From: Phymatolithon calcareum
Taxonomy: Eukaryota; Rhodophyta; Florideophyceae; Hapalidiales
Assembly (NCBI GenBank): GCA_977006965.1
Contig: OZ345352.1
Coordinates: 1,302,001 to 1,366,000 of the forward strand
Length of the DNA stretch: 64,000 bases
Direction: 5' to 3'
Part shown: positions 54,660 through 64,000 of the stretch, one piece after another
Layout of the letters: every line of letters starts with the position of its first letter
Position numbering within the stretch: position 1 is the first letter of the stretch
Program-made: the position numbers and the translations under genes
The notes under the pieces: model-generated
What the model was told of the DNA's origin: nothing
The model's input: the letters and a program-made list of their open reading frames with translations, nothing else
Database searches by the model: none

Positions 54660-55500
54660 AGGTTCTTCATTCATTCATTCAGTTTGCGTATTCCCCTTGA
54701 GGGGCTAGCAACACTTTGAGGGCCTAAGCTTCTTCCATTCTAATATATTCGCTGTGAGTTTGATTGCTCTTTGCACGTCGAGGCCCGGGACGTCGCCAAA
54801 GATTGACTCTGGGGTTGGTCGGACGCATTGAGAGGTTCTTGCGTACGGTCTCCAAGTGGCGCTCTGCTGCCGCTCCGAATGTATTCGATATTAGCGTCGT
54901 GCCCAGTTAAGGGAACCTGCCGCTTGCGTATTTTATGGCTAGCTGTCGACGTCTCACATTGGAAAGCCTGAGGAAGGCTGGGATATCCTCCGGTTTGTCG
55001 TACGGTATTTTCCTCTTTCTTCTTGCTTTGAACCTCGTGCCTTCTTTTGCGAATGGTATTCATCGGAGTTTGCCTGGGGATTTCCCTTCCTGCATATATT
55101 TGAAGGGGGCCGCGAACTGTTCTTGTAGCAGCATCGCGGCACTATCACGACTTGGCCACTGTAGTTCTTCGAAGTTTCGCTCCTCCTTTGGCTTGGATAG
55201 CATGGCCAACTTCCTTGCCTTTCCTCGTCGCAGCATCCTCAACGCCAATATTTCTCTCCTGTATTCTGGTGCTTGGATCCTGCACAGAAGCCGGAGCCGC
55301 TCGATCCTTCCACATGCTGTACCGCTGAATATTTGGAAGAAGGTTCTTTCTAATTGCACGAAATGCGTCGTCACGCCACAGTGCATTTGTCTCGTGTCCT
55401 CGATTTGTGACACACGAAAAGTGCAGATCGCGCGAAATTTGGTCATAAAGCTTCCCCCTATAAACCAATAATGATAGATATGTGTAGCACTGTATAACAC
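54660..55500 (-). pseudogene. LINE 3' remnant (beta copy)
   Basis: Counterpart of 6350-7178. Minus frames 55060-55500 and 54740-55063 are open for longer than in gamma (MTKFRAICTFRVSQIEDTRQ onward) but show no catalytic motif. The (TTCA)n tail is at about 54667-54682. Confidence 0.5.
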
Positions 55501-55523
55501 ATTTATGTGTTATACTGTACTAC

Positions 55524-55891
55524 CAGGGGAATGTTAGGGGGGGAGAAACGCAGACTTCATAAGTTACATCAATTTAATTGTGAAAGATACTGCTTCGTGT
55601 CCCGACTGGATTATGAGTTTACTAAATAATCAAAACAATTTCGACTAAGCACGGTAGTGCCTTTATTTCCCATTGTTTCTCTCCACAAAGCCTAATACTG
55701 CAACGAGAACTACCGCTACATTGGCAATTTCCCAATGTTCATGCCAACAGACCTTATTTTTTCCCATTAGAAACATGCATGTATAATACATTTTCACATC
55801 GAGTGAAAAGCTTCATAGAAATTGTATGAACCCATTTTCTGAAAAGCAGTATGACAACCGGTTTGCGTTACTCCCCCATAACATTCCCCTG
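55524..55891. mobile_element. Short P-like MITE (368 bp)
   Basis: Tips CAGGGGAATGTTAGGGGGGG and the complement ending at 55891, like the two full P-like elements. Flanks are GTACTAC (55517-55523) and GTACTAA (55892-55898), a 7-bp TSD with one change. Its inner ends resemble 31558-31700, so it is an internal-deletion derivative. The partial copy at 7200-7784 shares the insertion. Confidence 0.85.
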
Positions 55892-57126
55892 GTACTAAAG
55901 TTTACACAAATCTAATCATTTTGGCCACGGCGCGTTGCTCTCAATCGGAGTGGTGCATTGATCTGCCTCGTAGTCTTCATCCTTAGGTTATCAGAAAGAT
56001 GTACTCCAACTTGGAATAGTAGATCCTCGTCCATGCTATGTCAGTACGCAATATGCTAGCTGGATCTTTGGGCACTTGAGAAGCTCTCGAGAAGTTGTCT
56101 TCTTTCGTACCGCCGCGAACGGGATTCGGTGAAAGTGGCAAGTAAACTTCGTGATAAGTCATCCGGGCTATTAAGCTTGTTCAATTGGTAATGAAAGGAA
56201 TATCTGTCTTGTACACACAGTGTCATGGTCGGCTCATGTGAACTTCAACAAGAAAACTGTTGCTCAAAAGCTCGGAATATCAGTCTGAACTCTTTTGAAG
56301 AAAACCACCAAGCTGTCGCACTTCGAAATATTCAATTCCTGCCATCTTCATTTTTGTCTACACAGCAGATAGTAAAGCACCAAGTTGAGGACATACGGCA
56401 GAACAAAGCGCCAAATAGAGGTTGGTGACATACAGTCTCGTTATTCATGGAGAGAAAGCAATAGTTTATAAGATATCGGTATATTGCCAAATGGGGCAGA
56501 TTATGGCATCACTGATCCAGGCCTCCGCGTGCAACGAATCTATAGATCTACCCATAATTTCGTTTCTTTCCCCTCTTCCTTGGAGTAAACGTTTAAATTG
56601 TGTCCTGGAGCACTTTACAGCCAGCCTGATTACCATCTGGAGTATTGTACTGCTTCACAACCTCTCCGTCTCCGACTGCATAGTATACAATAATACTTGT
56701 GTTCTTCAGTGCCAAATTGAGGGCGCATGTCGGATACTTTCGGCACTATAAGCACCCAAAATATTACATCTAATCAGTAAATATTTTGGTTCCGTATCGG
56801 AAGTGTCTGAAACAAAATACGACAGTGTTTCCAAGGCTCCACATTTTGGCGTGCGCGTGATGGGGGAAAACATTTGCACAATTTGCGTAATGTGTTTCGT
56901 CACTGCAGTTTATCATATTTGGGAGTGCTCTATTTTCCGACTAACCTCCGCAAGTCCACGTGCCACCTTGCCTCCGCTGCTATGTCCAAGTTCAGCCTTG
57001 AGAACAAAGTACTGTATTCTATCGCCACGTGCAGTATTTGAAATTAGTCGCGCAAACGTCCACAGACTCGTCAGGGCCCATCTTTCTTTTTTTCTTTTAT
57101 TGCAGAAAAACGCTAATTTAAGTTAG
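55892..57126. other. Non-coding part of duplicated block (beta)
   Basis: 55892-56426 is missing in gamma; the rest matches 7785-8479. No gene seen. Confidence 0.5.
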
Positions 57127-57470
57127 TGCCTGGGGATGTTTCCAAGCAGCCCCTCATTGTTCACGAATTCGAGTACTTCTTGTTGCAAATTTCCTTTACC
57201 GTTTTGGCGCCAAATCTATCAATATTTTGGCTTCTTGAAACAGTCCGTCCACTACAGCGTAAGAGTAGATGCTCAACGGTCTCCTTCGTTCCCACTGAGC
57301 AGGCCTTGCATATAGGGTCGTAATCAGCCCAACCATCTTGAAAACCTGCCAACAGTGCCAAAATTGATTCCGAAATGCCTCGTCGAGCAAGCTCGTCCGC
57401 TTTTTCGTTCCCAGGGAGACCGCAGTGGCTTAGCGCCAATGAACGAATAGTTCCCCAGTGGAAAAATGGG
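57127..57470 (-). pseudogene. LINE RNase H end and zinc-knuckle remnant (beta copy)
   Basis: Minus frame: LSHCGLPGNEKADELARRGIS (RNase H C-terminal His and Asp), then YDPICKACSVGTKETVEHLL with the knuckle, in one frame here, whereas gamma is frameshifted. The C-terminal codons are altered by a small deletion (about 57178). Confidence 0.75.
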
Positions 57471-57670
57471 AAAATTGAGTAAATGGGAACGCCACTATAT
57501 CCAATAAAAAGCATGCACTTGTCAAATGAAACTTGTCCTTCTGGGTTCTTCCCATATGAATTATTCGTTCTTTGGCCCAATATGATGGGAAAATGGGGAA
57601 ATGGGAATTTTCCCATTTTCCCAATTTCGCATTTGCACTGTTTGGAACTATTCGTTCATCGGCGCTAAGT
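57440..57670. repeat. Inverted repeat of RNase H gene piece, beta only
   Basis: CAATGAACGAATAGTTCC at about 57439 recurs inverted as GGAACTATTCGTTCAT near 57642-57660, with A/G-rich AAAATGGGAAAATTG motifs inside each arm. Gamma has only the left arm. It is either a foldback insertion or another template switch. Confidence 0.55.
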
Positions 57671-60297
57671 CGGGAGAGTAAGTAGTTAGTTCCACTTGTG
57701 GTATTGTGGTAAAACTGCCTCCACGCACCTGTGCGGATGTTTCGGTATGATACAGGAAGGAATGTGAGGTCGCCGTGTCGAGTCCTGGTACAAGCAAGAA
57801 TTGAATTTCGTTCCGCAAAGGGCACAAGGATTTCGCCGTGTAGTGGTGTGCCGCAGTACTCGCGGGAAGCAGTAACGCGAGTACCCAGAATGGATCCAGC
57901 TCACGAACATCTTAGAGGTCCCCTAGATGTGAGGTACCTTAGTGTAGCTTGAACATCATGCAATAATCAAACAAACTAGTTAATTTCCCGACTTATCATA
58001 CAGATTGCATTACAAGCACACATTACAGCTTTGCAGTCGAGTGCCAGAGTTTCAAGCAACCGACAATTATCAAGGCAAACAAAATACCTTTGGTTATGAC
58101 TCTAACGCACTGTATTTAATGAATTGCTTTACGCTTGCAGAAAAATACACAGCAGGCACCTCAGTGGCGGCGTGGGCGGCGCGCTATGGAACTCGCGAAG
58201 CGGCTTTCAATCCCCTGTCCCGGAAACCTAGGCGTTTCGACATGGAACAATCCTAGTAGAGTCAGTGTGCTAATATGACCGCTTTAAGCCCGCAGTTGTG
58301 GTTGATTGATGCAAGTTGGTGTTAATAAGTCTGGTCGTAGCTATGTGATCGCCGGAGAATGACTATATGATATGCTCTACAACCGTTCATCCTAATCACG
58401 TGCGCATATATTGACGGCATATATCAATTGGCTGGAATCAAATGCTTTGACTCATGCAACACCCACATAAATTCAAAGATCAAAAAATGGTCGGTGTGGT
58501 GCATGGCATCCGGGACGGGATTCAGGGTCGGTCTCTGATTGACCAAGCTTCAGCTTGCTTCTCGCAGTGGTCCCGTTCGGGGGTATCAAACTCTATCGCA
58601 ATGTGGGATTACCCCATATTGATAGGGTAACATTCTGCTTATACTTTGGTTTTACAGTATGATAGTGCAAGTGAAAATGTTATTTTTCGGCATTACAGCG
58701 CCGCCCGAGCGAATATATCCCCTAGCGGGCTGCGCATCTGGGTAAAAATAACCAAGTTGGTCTGTAGTTATCTTGCATTCGTCCTTCCCCGAATCGGGCT
58801 CGCTCGCTTCACCCATGGCTCTTCACACCGTAGAGCTACCTCGAACCCCGTACCCAGGTCAACGGGTTTTACCCATGTGGTCCCCCATCCGGTAGGGCTA
58901 TCAGCCCCCCTTGAATGAGACGCTTGGACTCTATGCGACTACGTGCCTGCGCCAGACCTATGATACCTTGAACTGCTATTCCACATACTTATCCTTTAGG
59001 GTTTCTTTCGTCACCCCGACCTCGGGCTTAGCACACCGTTGCGCTACAGTTGGCTAACAACATAGTGTCAGAAATAATCGCTGATGTCATAGAAGTCATT
59101 TCTCCGCTTGAAAATCTTCGCATCTCTTAGTATCTGATTGAAATTATATTGTTTCATATAAACGTACACCCTGAGGTCGACAGATGGGCGCACTTTGACA
59201 TCGTTGTTTGCTCACATTGCGCGCAAATTTTTGTAATATTTCATTCTCCGTCAGAATACGTTCTCTCTAAGTTTTAGAATTTAAAAACCAAAACGCATTC
59301 CGGCGAAAACGTCACAACTCGGAACACGGGAAAGTTAGACTCTTCTAATGAACCCGAAAATGTGGGAATAACATATCGGGATTGTGCTGCTTTCTGCTCG
59401 TACATCATCGGGATAAAAGTTGATTTATTTTAAAAATACCCAAGACCTCACTGTGAGTAAAGGAGCAGCTTCTCAAATACTTCTAACTTACCGCATTCTA
59501 TTTTCCTAACATTTCCGTGATTCCAGTTTCTCTCCATAAGATAGTTCGAGTTCGTCTTTTGCATTCATATTCAGTCTCTTTGTCCATCATCTTAGACCCG
59601 AGTATACGTTGGAGTGCAGTAAGCTCAATTTCAGCACCGGGTCCGAAATACTTAACGAGGATTGATTTCCTCCACAACGGAGCTCTGTTAAAAATCAGTC
59701 TTAGACATCTTACCCTTGTCGTCCTGTACCTTATTTGAACACTCCTGACAACTTCTTATGCCTCGTACATCATCATGGGGAAGCGCATACTAGCGCCTGA
59801 ACGCACAATTCAAAACGCGGTCCTTGCTGGTTATTCGAAAGGCACTCCTTGGGCGCTCTTTCTTCTCAATTCAGTATTATCAAGAGTTCATTTAGTTACG
59901 CGTACACGCGCTGGGTTGTAACTTGCCCAGACTGACAGCCATTCGATAAGGATGGCATCATCGTCCCGCCAGCCGGAATGGGCCATTGGACGGCCGTTTC
60001 GGGCGCATTGAAGAATTTGAACGTAGATGTAGTGTACTTCGCAAAAATAACAGCCCGCTGACCAAGCATAGATTTGGGGATCTCGCTGAGCATTATGCTG
60101 GAAAGATCTAATGCCATCGACAGAAACAAATCAGCTTTGTGAACAATAGCCCCTCCACAAGCTGTGTTGGCACCATTAAGTGTCGTCAAAAGTTGGTGTA
60201 CAAGCCATGCGTGTTATCGATAACTACCGCGTTGGGGCAGTAACTAGGGAGCACGTATATGAGCACATCGCGCGCGTACAAGAGGCAATAAGGAGAT
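57671..60297. other. No supportable gene
   Basis: Unique in the window. The plus frames 58005-58256 and 58646-58918 and the minus frame 59896-60189 are open but show no domain. On the minus strand, TAGCGCAACGG at 59037-59047 fits an RNA polymerase III A box; no proper B box lies at the normal spacing. The segment 58480-59050 is GC-richer than its surroundings. Confidence 0.4.
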
Positions 60298-60457
60298 GTG
60301 TACCGTAAGCCGGGATAACAAATGTAAGTAAAAAGTAAGAGTACCTGGCCCGAGTGGGTACAATAGTCCCTCGGGCTCCGCCCTCGGGTCCTATTGTACC
60401 CACTCGGGCCATGTACGAGTACGTTTTACACATTTGTTATCCCGGCTTACGGTACAC
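60298..60457. repeat. 160-bp palindrome
   Basis: The outer arms, 28 bases each, are perfect (60298-60325 with 60430-60457; GTGTACCGTAAGCCGGG..). The inner arms GGCCCGAGTGGGTACAATAG pair around CTCGGGCTCCGCCCTCGGG, with a looser middle. It lies six bases from the left inverted repeat of the recombinase element at 60464. Confidence 0.85.
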
Positions 60458-60674
60458 ATACGACTTGTTTTTGTGGACGCGAGAAAACACGCCGTTTGCG
60501 AAGTACAAGTTTGTCGCCAATAGCAGGCCCATACACGAAGAACAAAAAATGACTACTTCTATTGATGATCCTTAGGTTGTATTTTTCAGAAGACTTCCCA
60601 AAGTTTTATTAGTTGCATCTCTGAAGAGTAACTCTTAGTTCACTCCGAATTTTTGCAGTTAGATGAGCCTACCT

Positions 60675-62381
60675 CTAACGGTTGACATAGTAATTAATTG
60701 TTACATTGCCATTTGCGGAAACGTTTTTGAATACTGAACTTTGATCCTTGAGATCGGGATTTGTTGACTCTAGGCCAAGTTGAGGAGCGGACGTCGTGGG
60801 ATCGGTGCAAACCTTTTTTTCGCTGCTTGGTGCAGGCGAGGCAAGTTCAGGGCTTGGGCGTCGTTTCAGTATGCTTCGCTGCTGCAGTAGCCCTTCTTCG
60901 CCTTGAATATTCACGTACGATACGAGACTTCCAGGGCTCTTGTGACCGGTACGCATTCGTATGTAGGTCTCTGAGTGCCCATTTTGCAGTAGCTTCCGGA
61001 TTAGCGTCTTTCTGAGACTATGTGGTACTGGGCGATCATGTGGCCCTATGCCGCGAACGCCGGCGTTTTGGAACATCTTTTCATACATTCGCCGGAACTG
61101 ATTCCGCCCAATTGGTGTCTTCTTCAAAAACTTGTCTTTTAACGTTGCTTCAAGGTTCGGTGTTAAGTAGAAGTCCTCGGTGTTAGTCGTTTTGCTGCAA
61201 AACTCTTGGTGCTCCTTGATAACTGCATACGGGTTAACTCCAAAGGCGAGCTCCTCGTCATAGATGATGATTACAGTGGGCATATCCGTCACTGCTGCGA
61301 TCCCACCCTTCGCGTTCTTTGATGTTCCATCTGAGGACCCGACACTTCCCTCGTACCGAATTGTTGGCTCCCCATTTTCGCCAAACTCGTGAAAAAAATT
61401 AGACCATTTCAGAAGACGGTTGGACTCACTCCGTACTCCAAGAAGCAAACCCATAACCAGAAGCAAACGCTGGCAGTAATTGAAAGGGTTGTTTGGGATT
61501 GTAGTTTCCAAAATCTTTTCAACATCCATGTCACTGAGAATATTGTAGGGCTGCCTGTGAGGTCCAACAGCCTGTTGGTCGCGCACAATATTCTCTAGAA
61601 GATGGTAAAACCCAGTGTCCTTATCCCTGAAAATCGAATCACGGTACACATCCACTTCGAAACCATGGTCCTTGAAAAATCGATTAATACCATGAACGTA
61701 TCCCACGAGTGTCGACGGGGACAATCGTTTTCCATCACTTGTCCTGTAGTGAACACAAAATTCTCCCAAGGCGATATTTTGATTTCGCAAAGCTTGGTGC
61801 GGCAGAGTTGAACCGCCGTCATATCCGGCCAGTACTTTCTCTTTCAGCAATGACCACATCCACGCCGCTTTCTCATCCGCAGAGCTTGCATTTTGTTTGA
61901 ACGTTTCATATTCTGCTCTGAACAGAACCTTCGCCCAAGCCGTTATCGCGGACTTTGTGCTGCTTTCCGTATTGGGATTGACTTTCATTCCGAGCAATGC
62001 CATAGCTTCGGAAGATGGCTGAAGCATAGCAAATGTGCCGTCTGGATGATTGTCTGCATGAGGGTTGTCGCCAGGATGATTTAGTGGATGAAGGTTCTTG
62101 GCAGAAGGATTGTCGGTAGATGGATTGTTTGCGTGAGGATTGTTGCCAGTAGGATTGGACGCGGGTGGTGTGTTGGAAGGATTATCATTGACGTGAGAGT
62201 TGCTGTCGCCTGGACTGCTTGCGGAATGATTGCTGGAGTGGGGACTGTTGGTAGAAGGATTCTCGACGGAAGGTTTGTTCGCATATATATTGGACAGATT
62301 TTGCATTGGCGGGGCAGTTTCGGGGACGAACTCATCTGAGTCATCCTCGGAGTCGTGGATGCATTGCGGTGCATGATCCAT
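60675..62381 (-). CDS. Tyrosine recombinase 2 (Crypton type)
   Basis: An intact 568-residue frame. The N-terminus is acidic, then residues 35-115 are an Asn/Pro/Ser-rich low-complexity stretch encoded by short imperfect DNA repeats (about 62040-62270). The core-binding domain is about 140-245 (STLVGYVHGINRFFKDHG). Catalytic residues: Arg 317 in LLGVRSESN, His 454 and Arg 457 in VPHSLRKTL, His 480 in RTGHKS, Tyr 489 in SLVSYVNIQ. All are present, so activity is possible. It shares overall layout with the enzyme at 1510-3324 (RTGH-x2-P-x-SL-x2-Y) but belongs to a separate lineage. The start is the first ATG. Confidence 0.85.
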   Translation of the reverse strand: MDHAPQCIHDSEDDSDEFVPETAPPMQNLSNIYANKPSVENPSTNSPHSSNHSASSPGDSNSHVNDNPSNTPPASNPTGNNPHANNPSTDNPSAKNLHPLNHPGDNPHADNHPDGTFAMLQPSSEAMALLGMKVNPNTESSTKSAITAWAKVLFRAEYETFKQNASSADEKAAWMWSLLKEKVLAGYDGGSTLPHQALRNQNIALGEFCVHYRTSDGKRLSPSTLVGYVHGINRFFKDHGFEVDVYRDSIFRDKDTGFYHLLENIVRDQQAVGPHRQPYNILSDMDVEKILETTIPNNPFNYCQRLLLVMGLLLGVRSESNRLLKWSNFFHEFGENGEPTIRYEGSVGSSDGTSKNAKGGIAAVTDMPTVIIIYDEELAFGVNPYAVIKEHQEFCSKTTNTEDFYLTPNLEATLKDKFLKKTPIGRNQFRRMYEKMFQNAGVRGIGPHDRPVPHSLRKTLIRKLLQNGHSETYIRMRTGHKSPGSLVSYVNIQGEEGLLQQRSILKRRPSPELASPAPSSEKKVCTDPTTSAPQLGLESTNPDLKDQSSVFKNVSANGNVTINYYVNR

Positions 62382-62638
62382 ATCGCTTCTCTCTCCGTTT
62401 CGTCCTTCTTTCTTCTATCTTACATCCCCGGTGTTTAAATGTTGCCTACTGTAGGACAGAGCATTGGAATTATTTATTTATTTTTATTCTTTTCTCGCGC
62501 AGTGTCGAGAATAAATATCAAGACTGTTGAGCGCAGAAGGAATAAATTATTGTATTTAAGTTCAGTGAGGAATAAATAACTGGTTATTCCCAATTATTGG
62601 ATCCATCTAGCTGCTTTCTGTCACGATAGCATTGACGT

Positions 62639-62974
62639 CTAAATAGGGTTCTCGGCGACAGTAAACGGCAGCAGGCCTTTGACGATAAACTCTAGCCAGC
62701 CGTGGGCATGCAACGTTTTGCGAGGATAAAACAGAGAGATAGGTTTCGAAACTCGTAAGGTATTTGTGCTCGACTCTTTCTCAGCGCATAAAACGTTTAA
62801 GTCGCTTGGATGCTCGGATTGAACGTGACTCACAAAATTGGTGTAGCCCCGTCCAGAATCTTTCCGTCGCGTTCCACATTTGCAAGTCCACACAGCGGAG
62901 TTGGGATCCGACTGTGTGAAAAACTCATCGCGAACATGCTTACCGAAAACTCGCGGCATCTTGGGTGCTACCAA
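62639..62974 (-). pseudogene. hAT transposase N-terminal fragment (BED finger)
   Basis: 111 residues: HVRDEFFTQSD, WTCKCGTRRKDSGRGYTNFV, SHVQSEHP form a BED-type C-x-C..H-x4-H zinc finger, followed by GWLEFIVKGLLPFTVAENP, the segment that opens the hAT core. The frame stops there and no DDE or dimerisation region follows, so it is truncated. It may be a relic or a domesticated short protein. Confidence 0.65.
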
Positions 62975-64000
62975 ACGGTGCTCGCCTGGTACGCAGTTCC
63001 CGTTGTACTGTGTTGATTGCCATGGTTTTCATAATCCTAAATGAGGAGTCCGCAGACGACACGTCATGTGCTATCGATGACAAACATGTCACTTTACTGT
63101 TCAAGAATACCATCGGGCCCAAATAAACAATATAATCGTCGGGCCAAAATGCTGTCATTCTCCCCCAGAAACGTAGACTTAGTCGAGCGTTCTCGAGTAA
63201 ATAATGCTTTCAAATAAATAAAATAATTGTCGTAACCACGAAGATCTCAATAAATACAATAAATATGCGCGACTCAGGAATAAATTATTGGAACAATAAT
63301 TTAAATAATTACAATAGCAATTATTTTTTCCAATGCTTTGCTGTAGGATGATTCACTGGACCACTACGAACCGAAACGATGATGAAGCGGTCCACGCCTA
63401 CGCTGTTCTCATTTTCGGTTCAAGTCTTCAAAATATTAGAAAAAACTAACTTATTTTATTCTTACCTCTGAACAAAAATTAAGTGAGAAAAAACTTATTT
63501 TTTCCTCTTCCCCTTCTCAAATTCTTAAGAAAATCGAAGTTATATTGTTCTCCTCTCCGAGGAATAATGTAGTGATTTACAACTTATAAAATCCTCATCA
63601 CATTAAAATAAACAATCGAATTTAAGCTTCCAACTTATTTTTCCCGCATCAGGTTTTATAAGTTGAAGGTTGACCGGGTTTAGAAGATCATCTGGCCAAT
63701 AGAACTCAGTTTGAATGAAAGTGATATGAGCGCTGAAATTGCTCAACTTCAGATGAACTATTAAATATTTATTGGTCCAAGTTCACGTCAGTTACATGAA
63801 AGCAGCTCGTGTTTTCTCGCGTCCACAAAAACAAGGGATCGATATATAATTTAAGGACCTACTTCCCCATCTTTGAAGCGCTCTCACTGGCGGAAACAAT
63901 GCTCATAAACTGGATGAAAATTTTAATTATGTCATTTGCACCGACGGAACTGTATCCAGTTTCAAGAAAATGTGTAGAAACAAGTGAAATATTTTCAAAT
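62975..64000. other. AT-rich region, no gene
   Basis: It contains repeated GAATAAATTATT-type motifs (63270-63310), matching similar ones at 62510-62580 on the other side of the hAT fragment, the right 28-bp inverted repeat at 63808-63835, and a TTAAGGACCTAC element end at about 63852-63864. Confidence 0.5.

Larger units (their letters stand above)
40400..57560. repeat. Segmental duplication, copy beta (most complete)
   Basis: It runs from about 40400 (as alpha at 25632) through the second monooxygenase-Hint gene and the non-coding part, then at 46143 continues into the sequence that opens the window, to about 57560. It shows that the gamma and alpha pieces belong to one unit of about 11 kb without insertions. 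Later additions here: 43902-44290, 45049-45097, 45443-45839 and 47043-52423. Confidence 0.85.
60464..63835 (-). mobile_element. Candidate tyrosine-recombinase element with 28-bp inverted repeats
   Basis: CTTGTTTTTGTGGACGCGAG.. at 60464-60491 is exactly inverted at 63808-63835. Between them are the recombinase gene and a BED-finger/hAT fragment. There is no empty site to confirm the limits and no flanking duplication is evident, as expected for this enzyme class. Confidence 0.55.

Noticed and set aside
58000-59050. Organellar or rRNA insertion
   Set aside because: GC-rich phrases looked unusual but no recognisable rRNA helix or organellar gene could be read.

Overview
The window is transposon-dense eukaryotic nuclear DNA with very few host genes. 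Two host genes have short GT-AG introns, most others are single-exon, and the mix of DOMON/copper-monooxygenase/Hint proteins, tyrosine-recombinase elements and P-like transposons fits a red alga (florideophyte, Chondrus-like). That assignment is inference from gene content; no marker gene settles it. I found no rRNA, CRISPR array or convincing tRNA, and no bacterial operon signals.

Layout. Much of the window is one large block present up to three times. Copy gamma is about 1-8930 (its right part only). Copy alpha is about 25632-38679 (truncated on the right). Copy beta is about 40400-57560. Because copies of the same DNA lie side by side, later insertions can be read against an intact empty site, which fixes element ends and target-site duplications (TSDs) to the base. 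The host gene in the block is a secreted DOMON + type II copper monooxygenase with a C-terminal hedgehog-type Hint domain, present at 26538-28991 and 41327-43823, both intact.

Insertions read this way: a tyrosine-recombinase element with terminal inverted repeats (830-3538, no TSD); two P-superfamily transposons with 7-bp TSDs (31525-37184, decayed; 47043-52423, transposase ORF intact) and a short derivative (55524-55891); a pogo-type MITE (45443-45839, TA); a 389-bp CCCACGTG MITE (29273-29661 and 43902-44290, TTAT); LINE fragments with 13-14 bp TSDs (3823-4173, 7298-7538); and a 1.2-kb element (30135-31353). Both P-like elements carry, convergent to the transposase, a second gene for an undescribed protein of about 300 residues with a homeodomain-like helix-turn-helix.

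Between gamma and alpha (9-25.6 kb) lie a TTAA-flanked element, a second pogo-type MITE, two nested head-to-tail LINE copies (one split by an 806-bp hAT-type element), a single-exon RING-like gene (16674-17315), and a gag-protease remnant of an LTR retrotransposon. That remnant is split by a 4.1-kb LINE (20172-24292) whose ORF begins with a 2A ribosome-skipping peptide and whose RNase H domain is interrupted by a Tudor-like insert. A DIRS/gypsy-like gag-RT fragment (38680-40023) separates alpha from beta. The right end (57.6-64 kb) holds a long palindrome, a second tyrosine-recombinase gene between 28-bp inverted repeats, and a BED-finger/hAT transposase fragment.
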